From: Candidatus Limihabitans stercoravium
Lineage (GTDB): Bacteria; Bacillota; Clostridia; Christensenellales; CAG-314
DNA: 64,000 bases
NCBI GenBank assembly: GCA_018715495.1
Contig: DVLO01000003.1
Location: 1-64,000 of the forward strand
Direction: 5' to 3'
Shown here one piece after another: positions 24,542-32,576 of this stretch. Below the pieces are notes generated by a model that saw only the letters and a program-made list of their open reading frames with translations, made no database searches and was not told the origin of the DNA. A program made the position numbers and the translations under genes. Within the stretch, counting starts at the first letter, position 1; each line of letters starts with the position of its first letter.

Positions 24542-25110
24542 CTGAGCCACCTCCGTGTTGGCAACTGCATTGCCCGTCTTGTACGTGCAAGAGATTGTAT
24601 GCCGTCCTTGTAACGCTTGTCCCAGATTGTCATGTTTTCGTAATCTTCCTTATACAGACAGTATTCGGTTAGCGCACCGTAGGCGACAACATCTTCGGTC
24701 AGGTTGAAATTAGCACAAGTGTAGTTGTCGTCAATGCCAAGGTCAGTTGAGGGCTTGTATATGTACGTCAATGTGAATCTACCACCAAATGGAAGTATTA
24801 CATTTCCGTTGCAATATCGTGTTGTGTGCTTTAATCCGTTTTTGTCCACGGCGTAAAGTATCTCACCTACATTCCCCAACGAATCGACCGCCACTTCACC
24901 TGTGACGCTGTCAACATCCATGGTACGCAGTTCAGGGAAGTATTCCGCTGATATTTCACGAATTACCGAATTTACCGCCTTGAGCAACAGATTTATTGGC
25001 TGTCCCTCTTCAAGCATCTTGTTCATTTCCGTCTGATTAGAAAAACATTCATCGGAAACATCAAGATCCATGTGATGACAACATCTTTTTATTATTGATT
25101 TGATTTGCAT
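24538..25110 (-). CDS. Head-to-tail adaptor-like phage protein (P22 gp4-like by position)
   Basis: 190 residues. An N-terminal helical region (IKSIIKRCCHHMDLDVSDECF, LLLKAVNSVIREISAEYFPEL) leads to beta strands and a C-terminal helix with a basic end (ARTRRAMQLPTRRWLR). It lies between capsid-side genes and the hub-like gene, where P22 has its 166-residue tail accessory factor. GGAGG seven bases upstream. It overlaps the previous gene by 19 bases. Confidence 0.55.
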   Translation of the reverse strand: MQIKSIIKRCCHHMDLDVSDECFSNQTEMNKMLEEGQPINLLLKAVNSVIREISAEYFPELRTMDVDSVTGEVAVDSLGNVGEILYAVDKNGLKHTTRYCNGNVILPFGGRFTLTYIYKPSTDLGIDDNYTCANFNLTEDVVAYGALTEYCLYKEDYENMTIWDKRYKDGIQSLARTRRAMQLPTRRWLR

Positions 25111-25427
25111 AAAGTTTCCTCCACTCTAGCCATTACTTTTTGCCCCACTTCGTAATCTTTCTGTTTTTCAAGAAGACTGTTGTGCTTTTCCATTTCCGCC
25201 AACAGTTCATCGGCACGACTGACATGTGTTTTTCGCACCATGTCTACTGTACGTGCATCCAATGTTTCGTATGGCACGACCAGACAAAGAGTGTGCGCCT
25301 GCCTGAGATTGTGCACTTCGAACCTCTCTGTTTCGACGTTAAACGCTACTCTGTACCACCGATCAATTTCTTTCAAGCGGCGGGCAATGGAAAATAGGTC
25401 GTTTCTTATCCAACGTAAGTTACTCAT
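25092..25427 (-). CDS. Small phage protein, 111 aa
   Basis: Start taken at 25427, where GGAGGTGTAT precedes the ATG. Upstream codons in the same frame lack a ribosome-binding site. The protein contains IARRLKEIDRWYRVAFNVETERFEVHNL near its N-terminus, then LDARTVDMVRKTHV and a helical tail. I recall this pattern among unnamed proteins in Clostridia phages, located in the head region, but know no function. It sits between major capsid and adaptor. Confidence 0.6.
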   Translation of the reverse strand: MSNLRWIRNDLFSIARRLKEIDRWYRVAFNVETERFEVHNLRQAHTLCLVVPYETLDARTVDMVRKTHVSRADELLAEMEKHNSLLEKQKDYEVGQKVMARVEETLCKSNQ

Positions 25428-25481
25428 ATACACCTCCAAGGCAGGCATGGAAAGGGCAAGACGCCCTTTCCGCACCGTTTA

Positions 25482-26648
25482 TCATTGTTCTGTAATTCCG
25501 CTGATCATTGCTTGTCCTACCGGACGGTCACAGATGAGGTCGGCGTATTTAACCAATGTTGCAGTATATACAGGTCTTCCCGCTACCTGCTTGATTACTC
25601 TGCCGTCATCACCTTCAAGCCAACGCCAGTCGCACAATTGATGCAGATGGAAGTCCTTGGTGTTGAGTATGTACATTGTACCGCTAGGTACGAATCTGTC
25701 GGAAATCAAAGGGATTCCGTTGTAAGACATTGCCTTGTAACCACCCTTGAGATCCATGATGTCAATGTTTGTGCGGTTGGTGATAAGGTAGTTCTGATAA
25801 GCACGCTTTACACCGCTGCTGCAAACAATGAAGTCTGCCATGCTGCCGGCTGTTTCGTCAAGATGGTCAATTGCACGTTGAATTACAACGTCTGTGAGTT
25901 CGGCACTTGTCTTCTTGTAAGGAGTCAACCAGGGATTTTTCGACTTTTCCAGACCATACAATGTTTCGGTATTTCCGAAAAGAGCGCCAAGACCTGTCAA
26001 TTCCTTCTGATAGCTACCCTGCATGACAAAATAGCCGTTGGAGTCAGTAAAGGGAAGTCCTTCTGTTGTTCTGTCAATGATGATGTTTCTGGTTGAATGC
26101 AACACACCATTGATACGGATTCCGCTTGCATCGATTTCGTCGGAAGAGTTGTAAAGATCTACAATCATGCCTTCCATCAGATTTTTTACACTGTCTACAA
26201 TTACAGTGTTCAAACCTGTCTTGGTTTCAACACGACACAACTTGCCGCTGCCGTCACCGTAAAGCATACGTCCGAAATTGAACTTACTTGCCTTGATGAG
26301 TCCTTCCATTTCGGCATTGAGCAGGTTGACAAAAGCACCGCTGCTGTTCTGACTGGCACGAATTGCCTTGTCGGAAATTTCAATTGTACCGTACAGGTTT
26401 TTCAGTTCCAACACAAACTGTGCGTAGTTGTTCTGTCCCGGTGTAGGCAGATTACCGTCTTCCGAACCGGCACCGACACCGCCGTTTACACCGTAAGCGG
26501 CAAGTTTGCGTATTTCCTTACCCCAGACATCGCTTGTGGTTTGTTCAAATTTTGTAAGCAACGGGTTTACCGCTGTGTTGAGCTGTTCAGTTACAACACC
26601 AAGGTAAAGTGTTTTCAACGCATTTTCCGCAGTTGTAAGAGTAACCAT
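25482..26648 (-). CDS. Phage major capsid protein
   Basis: 388-residue structural protein in the expected place after portal and scaffold. It has an N-terminal helix (TLTTAENALKTLYLGVVTEQLNTAV) and a Gly-rich extended loop near residue 55 (YGVNGGVGAGSEDG). A long spine-type helical section follows (EISDKAIRASQNSSGAFVNLLNAEMEGLIKASK), then the strands VVIQRAIDHLDE and MYILNTKDFHLHQL toward the end. This layout is consistent with an HK97-fold coat protein. The ribosome-binding site AGGAG is slightly distant (about 13 bases) from the ATG. Confidence 0.75.
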   Translation of the reverse strand: MVTLTTAENALKTLYLGVVTEQLNTAVNPLLTKFEQTTSDVWGKEIRKLAAYGVNGGVGAGSEDGNLPTPGQNNYAQFVLELKNLYGTIEISDKAIRASQNSSGAFVNLLNAEMEGLIKASKFNFGRMLYGDGSGKLCRVETKTGLNTVIVDSVKNLMEGMIVDLYNSSDEIDASGIRINGVLHSTRNIIIDRTTEGLPFTDSNGYFVMQGSYQKELTGLGALFGNTETLYGLEKSKNPWLTPYKKTSAELTDVVIQRAIDHLDETAGSMADFIVCSSGVKRAYQNYLITNRTNIDIMDLKGGYKAMSYNGIPLISDRFVPSGTMYILNTKDFHLHQLCDWRWLEGDDGRVIKQVAGRPVYTATLVKYADLICDRPVGQAMISGITEQ

Positions 26649-26666
26649 AAATGTTTAAATCTCCTT

Positions 26667-27176
26667 CTACTTAAAATATTCCTTTGCCAACAACGATGCT
26701 TCGGCAATTGTCTTGGGGCGAGTTGGCAGCGCCACAGACATGTTGCCTCCCCTGCCGCCGATGAGCACGGGGGCATTTGCAGAAAACACCTTGTCCAGTA
26801 CAGCGTCAACAATTGCGTCGTTGCTGACAATGTATTGTTGGACAAACTGTTTATCTGCAAGCAATTTGCCTACATCCAGACTGTCTACAATGTCAAGGTA
26901 ACAGCGAACGTAAGCATCGTAACAGTTGCTGTACTTCGGGGCTGTGACATTGTTGACAATTTCTGTGCGGAATCTTTCTGCATTGGGGTAACTGCTGAAA
27001 AATTCCTCCTGGCTGAGCGGTGGCGTCAACACGCTTGTACCGCCCGTTTTGTGTGTGTCCGATTGACACATTTGTTTCAGTTGTGCCACTTCCTGACACT
27101 TTTTAGTAAATTGTTTTTCCAGTGCCTTGTAACCGTTTAACAAGGCATCGAAATCTTTAAACTTGCAATCTGTCAT
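26667..27176 (-). CDS. Candidate phage scaffolding protein
   Basis: 169 residues located between portal and capsid genes, the usual place for a scaffolding protein. The N-terminus (KDFDALLNGYKALEKQFTKKCQEVAQLKQMC) is a coiled coil. The middle (SYPNAERFRTEIVNN, YVRCYLDIVD) is helical and acidic, and the C-terminus is basic (RPKTIAEASLLAKEYFK), which in P22-type scaffolds contacts the coat protein. AAGGAGA ribosome-binding site. It overlaps the portal gene by four bases. Confidence 0.6.
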   Translation of the reverse strand: MTDCKFKDFDALLNGYKALEKQFTKKCQEVAQLKQMCQSDTHKTGGTSVLTPPLSQEEFFSSYPNAERFRTEIVNNVTAPKYSNCYDAYVRCYLDIVDSLDVGKLLADKQFVQQYIVSNDAIVDAVLDKVFSANAPVLIGGRGGNMSVALPTRPKTIAEASLLAKEYFK

Positions 27177-29008
27177 GCTGTCTCCTTCAAATTCTTGTGC
27201 ATTTCAATGTGATTGAGCACATTGTCCTGATACTCTTTACCACCCATTCTGAAGGCTTCGCCGCTGATGACAAAACGTGTGTGTTCTTCGATGTGAATGT
27301 CGTGATTGTCCACAGACAACACACTTGCCTTGTCTATTGCAATGTTTTCCTGTGTTGCACGCTTGATGTGCAAGGATGTAAGATCCTGTGCGTTTTCCCA
27401 GTTGCCGAAACCCATCATTGTGAGTATCTTGACCTTGTTGCTTTCGCTGAGTTTTCCTTCCTTGTCGGTGAGTATACCTGCATTCAGCAAATCCATAACC
27501 ATACTCTTGCGTGCCGTCAGACTGTTGGTAAGCTGACTGTCGGTATCAAACACAATGTCGTCACTGCCTATATCGCTGTTTTTGAAGTAATACACTTCAA
27601 CGTCGCCGTTTCCGCTCTGAATCTTGACAAGCCTCTTGGTAGTGGCAAACTGTTTGTACAATCTCAATACAAATTTAGCAATTGTCTTGATGGCTGACTT
27701 GATGCTTGATACAGTGGAAGAAATACGCATTTCATCCTGTTCGTTGAGAAGTTGTAACGCTACACCGCTTGTGACGTTGGTGGGTGTTACGGTATTTCTT
27801 GCAAATTCAGACACACCGGAAATCTCAACAAATTCATTGAGTAGCCTGTCCTCTTCGTACGTGAAATCCACAGGCACATTGCCGTTGTCCATGATGGAAG
27901 GTCGGTTTGCCCCCTGACGGTACACCAGTATTTTGCCGGGCGACAATCCCTCTTCTTCAAGGTTGTCGGTATCAACCGAACCGTCTTCTACGGTTAGAAT
28001 ACCCATTGACAATCTGTTGAGAAATTCATGCTTTCTGTTCTTCACTGCATTATAGGCACGCTGTACGGGAATTACCCTTTCCACCACACTTGAACCCCAG
28101 AAACAACCTGCCTGATCGTATGCTACCTGTCTTACAAAAGGAAATGTGCGGTTACCCTCCGTTCCTATTGCGTAGGGAAGTTCGCCGTAGTACAACAACT
28201 TGTCCCCTGCTACAATTTCCAGTTTACCGTTGGGATTGTCGTTGTCGGGACGTGTGTATCGTTCAATGACCATTACGTGGTCGGACTTGCTTTCCTGTGT
28301 GACGGAAGGTATCGAACAACTGTAGCCAAGTCCGCCTACGGCTGTTACTCCGCCTGTGGAATACACTCTGATATCTTCGCCCACAACATCTACGCCCCAG
28401 GTATCCTTTACCCAACGTGTGGGATACGCCTTGGCATGAATGAGCGATACACAATCGTCCAACCCACTGCACACATTGCTGTCGGGATAGATTTCAAAAG
28501 GCGGACAGACGGTAATCTTGACATCCGATGACTGCGGATACTGTTTGCCGTTGTAAACAATGCTCTTACTGTTGTTCCAGGCAACCTTGTAAAAGGCAGT
28601 TCCGCACACTTCACTCCACATAGTTGCGTTTTGCACACAATCGTCAAGGCACAGTTTCTCTGTTGAGTAGTCCAGAATCTTGGTGGACAACTTTGCCGAA
28701 TTGATGTCCTTGTCGTCGGAAGAAAAAGGACGTACCACAGGACGTGGTCGCACTTGTGACAGTCTTGCCACACGTGTTTCCACAATGGGTGCAATGTGAT
28801 TGTACACCTGCTTTTCCTGCCAGAAAAAGCTCTTGTCCTGTTGTTCGATTTCTCCCCTTCCGCTTACCGTGCAGTACTGATTTCCCATGAAGAAGTTGAG
28901 GTTTAACTGCCACTGCAGTTCGTAAGGACGTCTTTGCCGTTGTCTTTCGGTAAAGTCTTTCTTTACCTCCGAAACAATTTCATCACAAAACAATTGATCG
29001 GTAATCAT
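27173..29008 (-). CDS. Phage portal protein (P22-like)
   Basis: 611-residue portal, the dodecameric channel for DNA packaging. N-terminal helices with RQRRPYELQWQLNLNFFMGNQY are typical of P22-type portals, followed by wing and stem regions (FVRQVAYDQAGCFWGSSVVERVIPVQRAYNAVKNRKHEFLNRL) and a stem helix (VSSIKSAIKTIAKFVLRLYKQF). Its position directly after terminase and two small genes supports the call. Ribosome-binding site GGTGG. It overlaps the upstream small zinc-finger gene by four bases. Confidence 0.85.
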   Translation of the reverse strand: MITDQLFCDEIVSEVKKDFTERQRQRRPYELQWQLNLNFFMGNQYCTVSGRGEIEQQDKSFFWQEKQVYNHIAPIVETRVARLSQVRPRPVVRPFSSDDKDINSAKLSTKILDYSTEKLCLDDCVQNATMWSEVCGTAFYKVAWNNSKSIVYNGKQYPQSSDVKITVCPPFEIYPDSNVCSGLDDCVSLIHAKAYPTRWVKDTWGVDVVGEDIRVYSTGGVTAVGGLGYSCSIPSVTQESKSDHVMVIERYTRPDNDNPNGKLEIVAGDKLLYYGELPYAIGTEGNRTFPFVRQVAYDQAGCFWGSSVVERVIPVQRAYNAVKNRKHEFLNRLSMGILTVEDGSVDTDNLEEEGLSPGKILVYRQGANRPSIMDNGNVPVDFTYEEDRLLNEFVEISGVSEFARNTVTPTNVTSGVALQLLNEQDEMRISSTVSSIKSAIKTIAKFVLRLYKQFATTKRLVKIQSGNGDVEVYYFKNSDIGSDDIVFDTDSQLTNSLTARKSMVMDLLNAGILTDKEGKLSESNKVKILTMMGFGNWENAQDLTSLHIKRATQENIAIDKASVLSVDNHDIHIEEHTRFVISGEAFRMGGKEYQDNVLNHIEMHKNLKETA

Positions 29009-29238
29009 TCGTCCACCATTTCCCTGATAGTTTCGCTCTTGCGGTTTAATGCCTTTTTGACTGCGTTTGTAGGACTTTTAGGCACACGCTTTGCCGCAAC
29101 TTCCTTGGCAATTGTTTCAAGACAATCGCCGCATATGTAGAAATGTCCCATCCTGCCCTTCGCAGGCAAAGTGTATTGAGCAATGTTCCTGCAGTTTCTG
29201 ACGTCACACGTCACCTTGAAAATATTGTCAGTTATCAT
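29005..29238 (-). CDS. Small zinc-ribbon-like phage protein, 77 aa
   Basis: 77 residues. The pairs CDVRNC (residues 11-16) and CGDC (36-39) could bind one zinc ion. The rest is basic and helical (KRVPKSPTNAVKKALNRKSET). Family not recognised. It could be a small terminase-associated or DNA-contact protein given its place between terminase and portal. AGGAG upstream. It overlaps the preceding gene by 11 bases. Confidence 0.55.
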   Translation of the reverse strand: MITDNIFKVTCDVRNCRNIAQYTLPAKGRMGHFYICGDCLETIAKEVAAKRVPKSPTNAVKKALNRKSETIREMVDE

Positions 29239-29542
29239 CCTGTTTTATCTCCTTTGTTTGCGTTGACGACTCATCACACAAGCTGAGCAGATTGAGTAAA
29301 CGTTGTTTCTCCGTCTCCAGTTGTTCGTCCGTCATTGTGCAAACATCATCATTGTTTTTGTCCATTTCCAACAGCGCCTTGACGGCGTTGATGTCGGACT
29401 GGACATGCTTTGTTGTTACCTTACGTTTGGTCAATGTAGGTTCACCGTCGGCAAAACTGTATTCTTCTACCTTTTCCTTGACGGTGTATCCCTTGGCCCT
29501 CTTGTAAAGCACCTTGTTCAGAAGTTCCCTGTAATCCATCAT
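29228..29542 (-). CDS. Small phage protein next to terminase, 104 aa
   Basis: 104 residues beginning MMDYRELLNKVLYKRAKGYTVKEKVEEYSF, with a central KRKVTTKHVQSDINAVKALLEM. Similar sequences (GYTVKE...KRKVTTKHVPPD...) occur, as I recall, beside terminases in gut Firmicutes phages. They resemble the C-terminal part of small terminase subunits without the DNA-binding HTH. It overlaps the terminase stop by one base with GGGGGTAATG upstream, so it is translationally coupled. Confidence 0.55.
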   Translation of the reverse strand: MMDYRELLNKVLYKRAKGYTVKEKVEEYSFADGEPTLTKRKVTTKHVQSDINAVKALLEMDKNNDDVCTMTDEQLETEKQRLLNLLSLCDESSTQTKEIKQDDN

Positions 29543-30960
29543 TACCCCCTGTTGGAAAGTTTGCGGTACAATCGCTCCTTGTCCTTTTGTACCCAGGACT
29601 TCTGCGGTTTATCTTTATATGCAACGGGACGGCTGGAAATGTAGTAGCGGAGCTCATCCATTGCGTGATCGTCTCTCTTGACGGGAGCGTCGTCATTACC
29701 CCAAAAATACCCCTTGATTTCCCTGATCATGTTGACGCAATTTTTAAAAATGTAAAGTTTGGGCTTGCCCTCAACAGGTTTTAGGTAACTCTTGACACGG
29801 TTGATGCCGCTGAACAAATCTTTGTTTACATGCGTGTTGACGGTAATTCCGTTGTCGGAAAACAATTCCGCCACACTTCTCACTCCGCTGAGTGTGCGTT
29901 GATTTGCAGCGCTGTCCATCAGTGCCGACAACCGCCCGAACTTGTCCTTTTTCCAGTTGATATCATGGGAAATCTTTTTTATTGCTTCGGCATGGTAGGC
30001 AACATCCTTGCCCGCCATGTAATGTTCCGCCACTACATAAACCACGCCGTCACCGTCTACTGCATACCAGTGGCAGGACAACGGATTGTTCAACCCCGGG
30101 TCGATTGACATTGTGTCCTGCCACTGTGTCGGCACGTCGAAAGGTTCGATGACATGAATGTCCGGGTCAAATTCGCTGTAAACAAGACCCGTTCCGCTGT
30201 GAAACCTGCCGTACCGACGGCTTTCCAATCCCTCTTCGCTCATTGATGAGGTCATTTCGTTTACTTCCTCTTTGGAAAGATAGGGATTGTCCGCCCATTC
30301 CATAAAAATACTCCACACCTGATCGGACTTGTTCTTGTTGAGATAAATCTCATCATACACCCAGGTAAGTCCTTTTAGCGGAGTCATAGTACCGAAAATA
30401 TGTCCACGTCTGTCTAAAACACGCATCCTGCACTCTTCGTAAATGTCACGGGGAGGTTCTTCGTCAAACCACACAAAATCCAGCGACGTACCCTGAAATT
30501 TTTCCCGTCCTGCTTCGCAACTCTTGAATGCAATCCTGCTTGTTCCGCCAAATACGTTCTTTATCACAATGTAGTCAATGACGCCGTTGGATGCACTTTG
30601 TTTGCTTCCCGTCACCATCACCACATCTTCAATCCAATTTTTGTTGAGGTAGTACAGTACCTTTTGCTGTGCAACGTCACGCTGTACCTGCTGCGACAGC
30701 GATACTACCCAGCAACTGATGTTGTCCTTGTTGTCACGGTAAGGATGAATTCCCCTTGCCAACCACACGGTTTCCACTGCGCCGCACTCCGTCTTACCGC
30801 TTCGGTTACCACCGAACACCCATCTGTTTTTCTTCAAACACTTGTGAAATGCCATCTGTTTGAGATGCACCTTTCCCTTGTTATAGCGTGCCAGCGGCTC
30901 CAGCTTGCGCCTTCGCTGCTCTTCTTCAATTTGTTTGAGACGTAATACAATCTGCTTCAT
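29542..30960 (-). CDS. terL: Phage terminase large subunit
   Basis: DNA-packaging motor of 472 residues. The ATPase Walker A is GGNRSGKTE (50-58), Walker B is LDFVWFDEEPP (160-170) with the catalytic Glu pair, and the coupling motif is FGTMTPLKG (189-197). The RNase H-like nuclease domain begins with MSIDPGLNN (D287), and further acidic positions lie in LMDSAANQRTLSG and the DDHAMDELRY stretch near the C-terminus. All expected motifs appear intact. Ribosome-binding site weak (GGTGGGTG, 15 bases upstream). Confidence 0.93.
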   Translation of the reverse strand: MKQIVLRLKQIEEEQRRRKLEPLARYNKGKVHLKQMAFHKCLKKNRWVFGGNRSGKTECGAVETVWLARGIHPYRDNKDNISCWVVSLSQQVQRDVAQQKVLYYLNKNWIEDVVMVTGSKQSASNGVIDYIVIKNVFGGTSRIAFKSCEAGREKFQGTSLDFVWFDEEPPRDIYEECRMRVLDRRGHIFGTMTPLKGLTWVYDEIYLNKNKSDQVWSIFMEWADNPYLSKEEVNEMTSSMSEEGLESRRYGRFHSGTGLVYSEFDPDIHVIEPFDVPTQWQDTMSIDPGLNNPLSCHWYAVDGDGVVYVVAEHYMAGKDVAYHAEAIKKISHDINWKKDKFGRLSALMDSAANQRTLSGVRSVAELFSDNGITVNTHVNKDLFSGINRVKSYLKPVEGKPKLYIFKNCVNMIREIKGYFWGNDDAPVKRDDHAMDELRYYISSRPVAYKDKPQKSWVQKDKERLYRKLSNRG

Positions 30961-30983
30961 ACCAATGTAACATCACCCACCGC

Positions 30984-31012
30984 CTTTTACATAAACCACT
31001 GTAATTTGTCAC
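30984..31012 (-). promoter_or_regulatory. Candidate promoter of the terminase-to-tail operon
   Basis: GTGACA (31012-31007) and TAAAAG (30989-30984) with a 17-base spacer. The -10 is poor, consistent with a promoter needing an activator such as the RinA/ArpU-like protein encoded upstream. Confidence 0.45.
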
Positions 31013-31075
31013 GAAACGCCAAATTTTACAAGTCATGATGCTGTACAATAAGTGAACTTAATGGGGTACTGCGTC

Positions 31076-31786
31076 ATGACAAATACAAAATATAAACTGC
31101 TGATACTTGTGCTTGTGTGTTGCCTGACCGTGTGTATTTATTTGAACGGCACTGCACTTGCATCCACTCCGCAATGGGTACGCATTGTGGACGACAATGT
31201 GAAACTGTACACAAACGCCAATGCAAGCAAGGTCACATTCGAATTGGCTAAATCCTACTACCTTGTTGTAACTGCCGAAGTAAACGGATACTACCGTGTA
31301 GAACTGATGGGCAACACACTTCTTTTTCCGACAATTGTCGGCTACGTCAACAAAAACGATGTTCAGGAAGTGACGGAAACACCGGTTACTCCCCTGTACC
31401 CTGAACAGACACTGTACGTCAATTCCGACAGCGCATTGCTGAGATTGTCACCGTTGGACAGCGCTGAAGTTGTAATAACGGCAACCAATACACAGTCCGT
31501 CAGTTTCTACGGAGAAATCACTTCACAGGGCGAAACATGGTACTACGTGTACTACTGCGGACGTTTCGGATACGCACCGTCATCATGCTTTACCAATCCC
31601 AACATATCATTACATCCAACACCTTTACCTCAGGAACCAATCACTCCTCCCGATGTAAATGACAATCCCAACGGAGAAATCACCAAACCTGACAGCACAG
31701 CCGAAGCAATCCTAATTGTCTTTGTAGTTGCACTGGCAGTTGCACTTGTCGTTGCGATATTCGCCCCGCAACGGAAAAATCACTAG
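31076..31786 (+). CDS. Secreted, membrane-anchored SH3-type protein, 236 aa
   Basis: The frame begins earlier, but the ATG at 31076 gives a normal signal sequence (TNTKYKLLILVLVCCLTVCIYLNG, Ala-rich cleavage region). Two SH3b-like modules follow, at about 28-95 (VRIVDDNVKLYTNANASKV..., ending GYVNKNDVQ) and 105-170 (DSALLRLSPLDSAEVV..., ending GRFGYAPSSCF). A Pro-rich linker and a C-terminal membrane helix (AILIVFVVALAVALVVAIF) end in a basic tail. This is the layout of a wall-contacting protein anchored in the membrane. It lies on the opposite strand between the phage activator and terminase, and its stop overlaps the activator's stop. Confidence 0.7.
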   Translation: MTNTKYKLLILVLVCCLTVCIYLNGTALASTPQWVRIVDDNVKLYTNANASKVTFELAKSYYLVVTAEVNGYYRVELMGNTLLFPTIVGYVNKNDVQEVTETPVTPLYPEQTLYVNSDSALLRLSPLDSAEVVITATNTQSVSFYGEITSQGETWYYVYYCGRFGYAPSSCFTNPNISLHPTPLPQEPITPPDVNDNPNGEITKPDSTAEAILIVFVVALAVALVVAIFAPQRKNH

Positions 31787-32226
31787 GCACTCTCTCTCAA
31801 TTCGTTGAGCCACTTGCAGTTGTCGAAGTTTTCTTCGAACCACTGCTCATCGTAACCACTTTGCTTCAACAACTTACTGAAACTGTTCATTGCCGAATCC
31901 AGTCTGCGGTAAAGAGTACGTCTTGAAATACCCATCTCATTGCTTACTGCAGTCTTGTCGGCATTTCTGACGCATGTCAGCACCAACAGCAACCTTTCAT
32001 CCTTGTGTAATTTTTTCAATGTTTCCTTGGCTACATTTCTGAACATCATATACTTGTCACGGCGTTCGGCAAGACGGGCTATCTTTTCAGCCTGCTGAAT
32101 TGTGCTGCGCTCTATACCGTAGACACAGTGAGAAGAAACTGCGTATCTGACAATAGATCTGTCAAGCAGCCTTACAAGTTTTCCTATCTTTAAATATTGA
32201 TCCAATAAAATTCGTGGGTAATCCAT
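31783..32226 (-). CDS. RinA/ArpU-like phage late-gene activator
   Basis: 147 residues from ATG 32226, where AAGGAGGGAGAG precedes it; the longer frame lacks such a site. The C-terminal part, DERLLLVLTCVRNADKTAVSNEMGISRRTLYRRLDSAMNSFSKLL, is a sigma-70 region-4-type helix-turn-helix, as in ArpU/RinA activators that switch on terminase and head genes in Gram-positive phages. It stands upstream of the terminase on the same strand. Its promoter region carries a LexA-type box, so SOS induction is likely. Confidence 0.75.
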   Translation of the reverse strand: MDYPRILLDQYLKIGKLVRLLDRSIVRYAVSSHCVYGIERSTIQQAEKIARLAERRDKYMMFRNVAKETLKKLHKDERLLLVLTCVRNADKTAVSNEMGISRRTLYRRLDSAMNSFSKLLKQSGYDEQWFEENFDNCKWLNELRESA

Positions 32227-32293
32227 TTCTCTCCCTCCTTGCCCTGATCGGCTCAAATTTTTCATTTACACGCCTATCATAACAAAGAAAAGA

Positions 32294-32309
32294 TGACAAC
32301 TGATTGTCA
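32294..32309. repeat. Inverted repeat TGACAA-CTGA-TTGTCA in the activator leader
   Basis: Six-base arms with a four-base gap. Nearly the same arrangement (TTGACAA-ACTG-TTGTCAA) overlaps the WYL regulator promoter at 44009-44026. It lies 68 bases before the activator start codon. Confidence 0.5.
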
Positions 32310-32336
32310 ACTTACTGATTTTTGTGCCAACTTTTT

Positions 32337-32350
32337 CGAACATATGTTCT
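32337..32350. promoter_or_regulatory. LexA (SOS) box upstream of the activator
   Basis: CGAACATATGTTCT contains the perfect 12-base palindrome GAACATATGTTC and matches the Gram-positive LexA consensus CGAACRNRYGTTYC at nearly every position. It directly adjoins the -10 box of the activator promoter, covering the transcription start region, where bound LexA would block transcription. Confidence 0.8.
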
Positions 32351-32379
32351 AATTTACAAAATAAAACAAATATCGACAA
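32351..32379 (-). promoter_or_regulatory. Promoter of the phage activator gene
   Basis: TTGTCG (32379-32374) and TAAATT (32356-32351) with a 17-base spacer. The LexA box begins at the next base downstream. The leader to the start codon would be about 118 bases. Confidence 0.5.
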
Positions 32380-32547
32380 GTTAGAACATGTGAAATTGTT
32401 TATCTGTCAATTTACGACTTCTTTTCACCTTGCTTTTTGCAAAATTTGTTGTATTTTAAAATGTCTATTGATTATTTTTTAAAAGTGCTGTAAAATGGTT
32501 GTATATCCAGGCAAATATACTACAGCCACGAAATATGTCGATTTTAT

Positions 32548-32576
32548 TTGTAAAATTACAAAATATTTGATATACT
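32548..32576 (+). promoter_or_regulatory. Promoter of the 586-aa SH3 protein
   Basis: TTGTAA and TATACT with a 17-base spacer. The leader of about 64 bases contains inverted repeats GTTAACTA/TAGTTAAC (32577-32606) and TTGCGA/TCGCAA (about 32613-32628) that could fold before the ribosome-binding site AAAAGGTG. Confidence 0.65.

Noticed and set aside
26097-27140. Long plus-strand open frame opposite capsid and scaffold genes
   Set aside because: It is antisense to well-supported structural genes, has no ribosome-binding site, and its composition (Cys, Val, Phe rich) is that of a shadow frame.
20940-32226. A complete inducible prophage
   Set aside because: No integrase, repressor, replication, lysis, tail or att-like direct repeats were found around the cassette, so a complete prophage is not supported.
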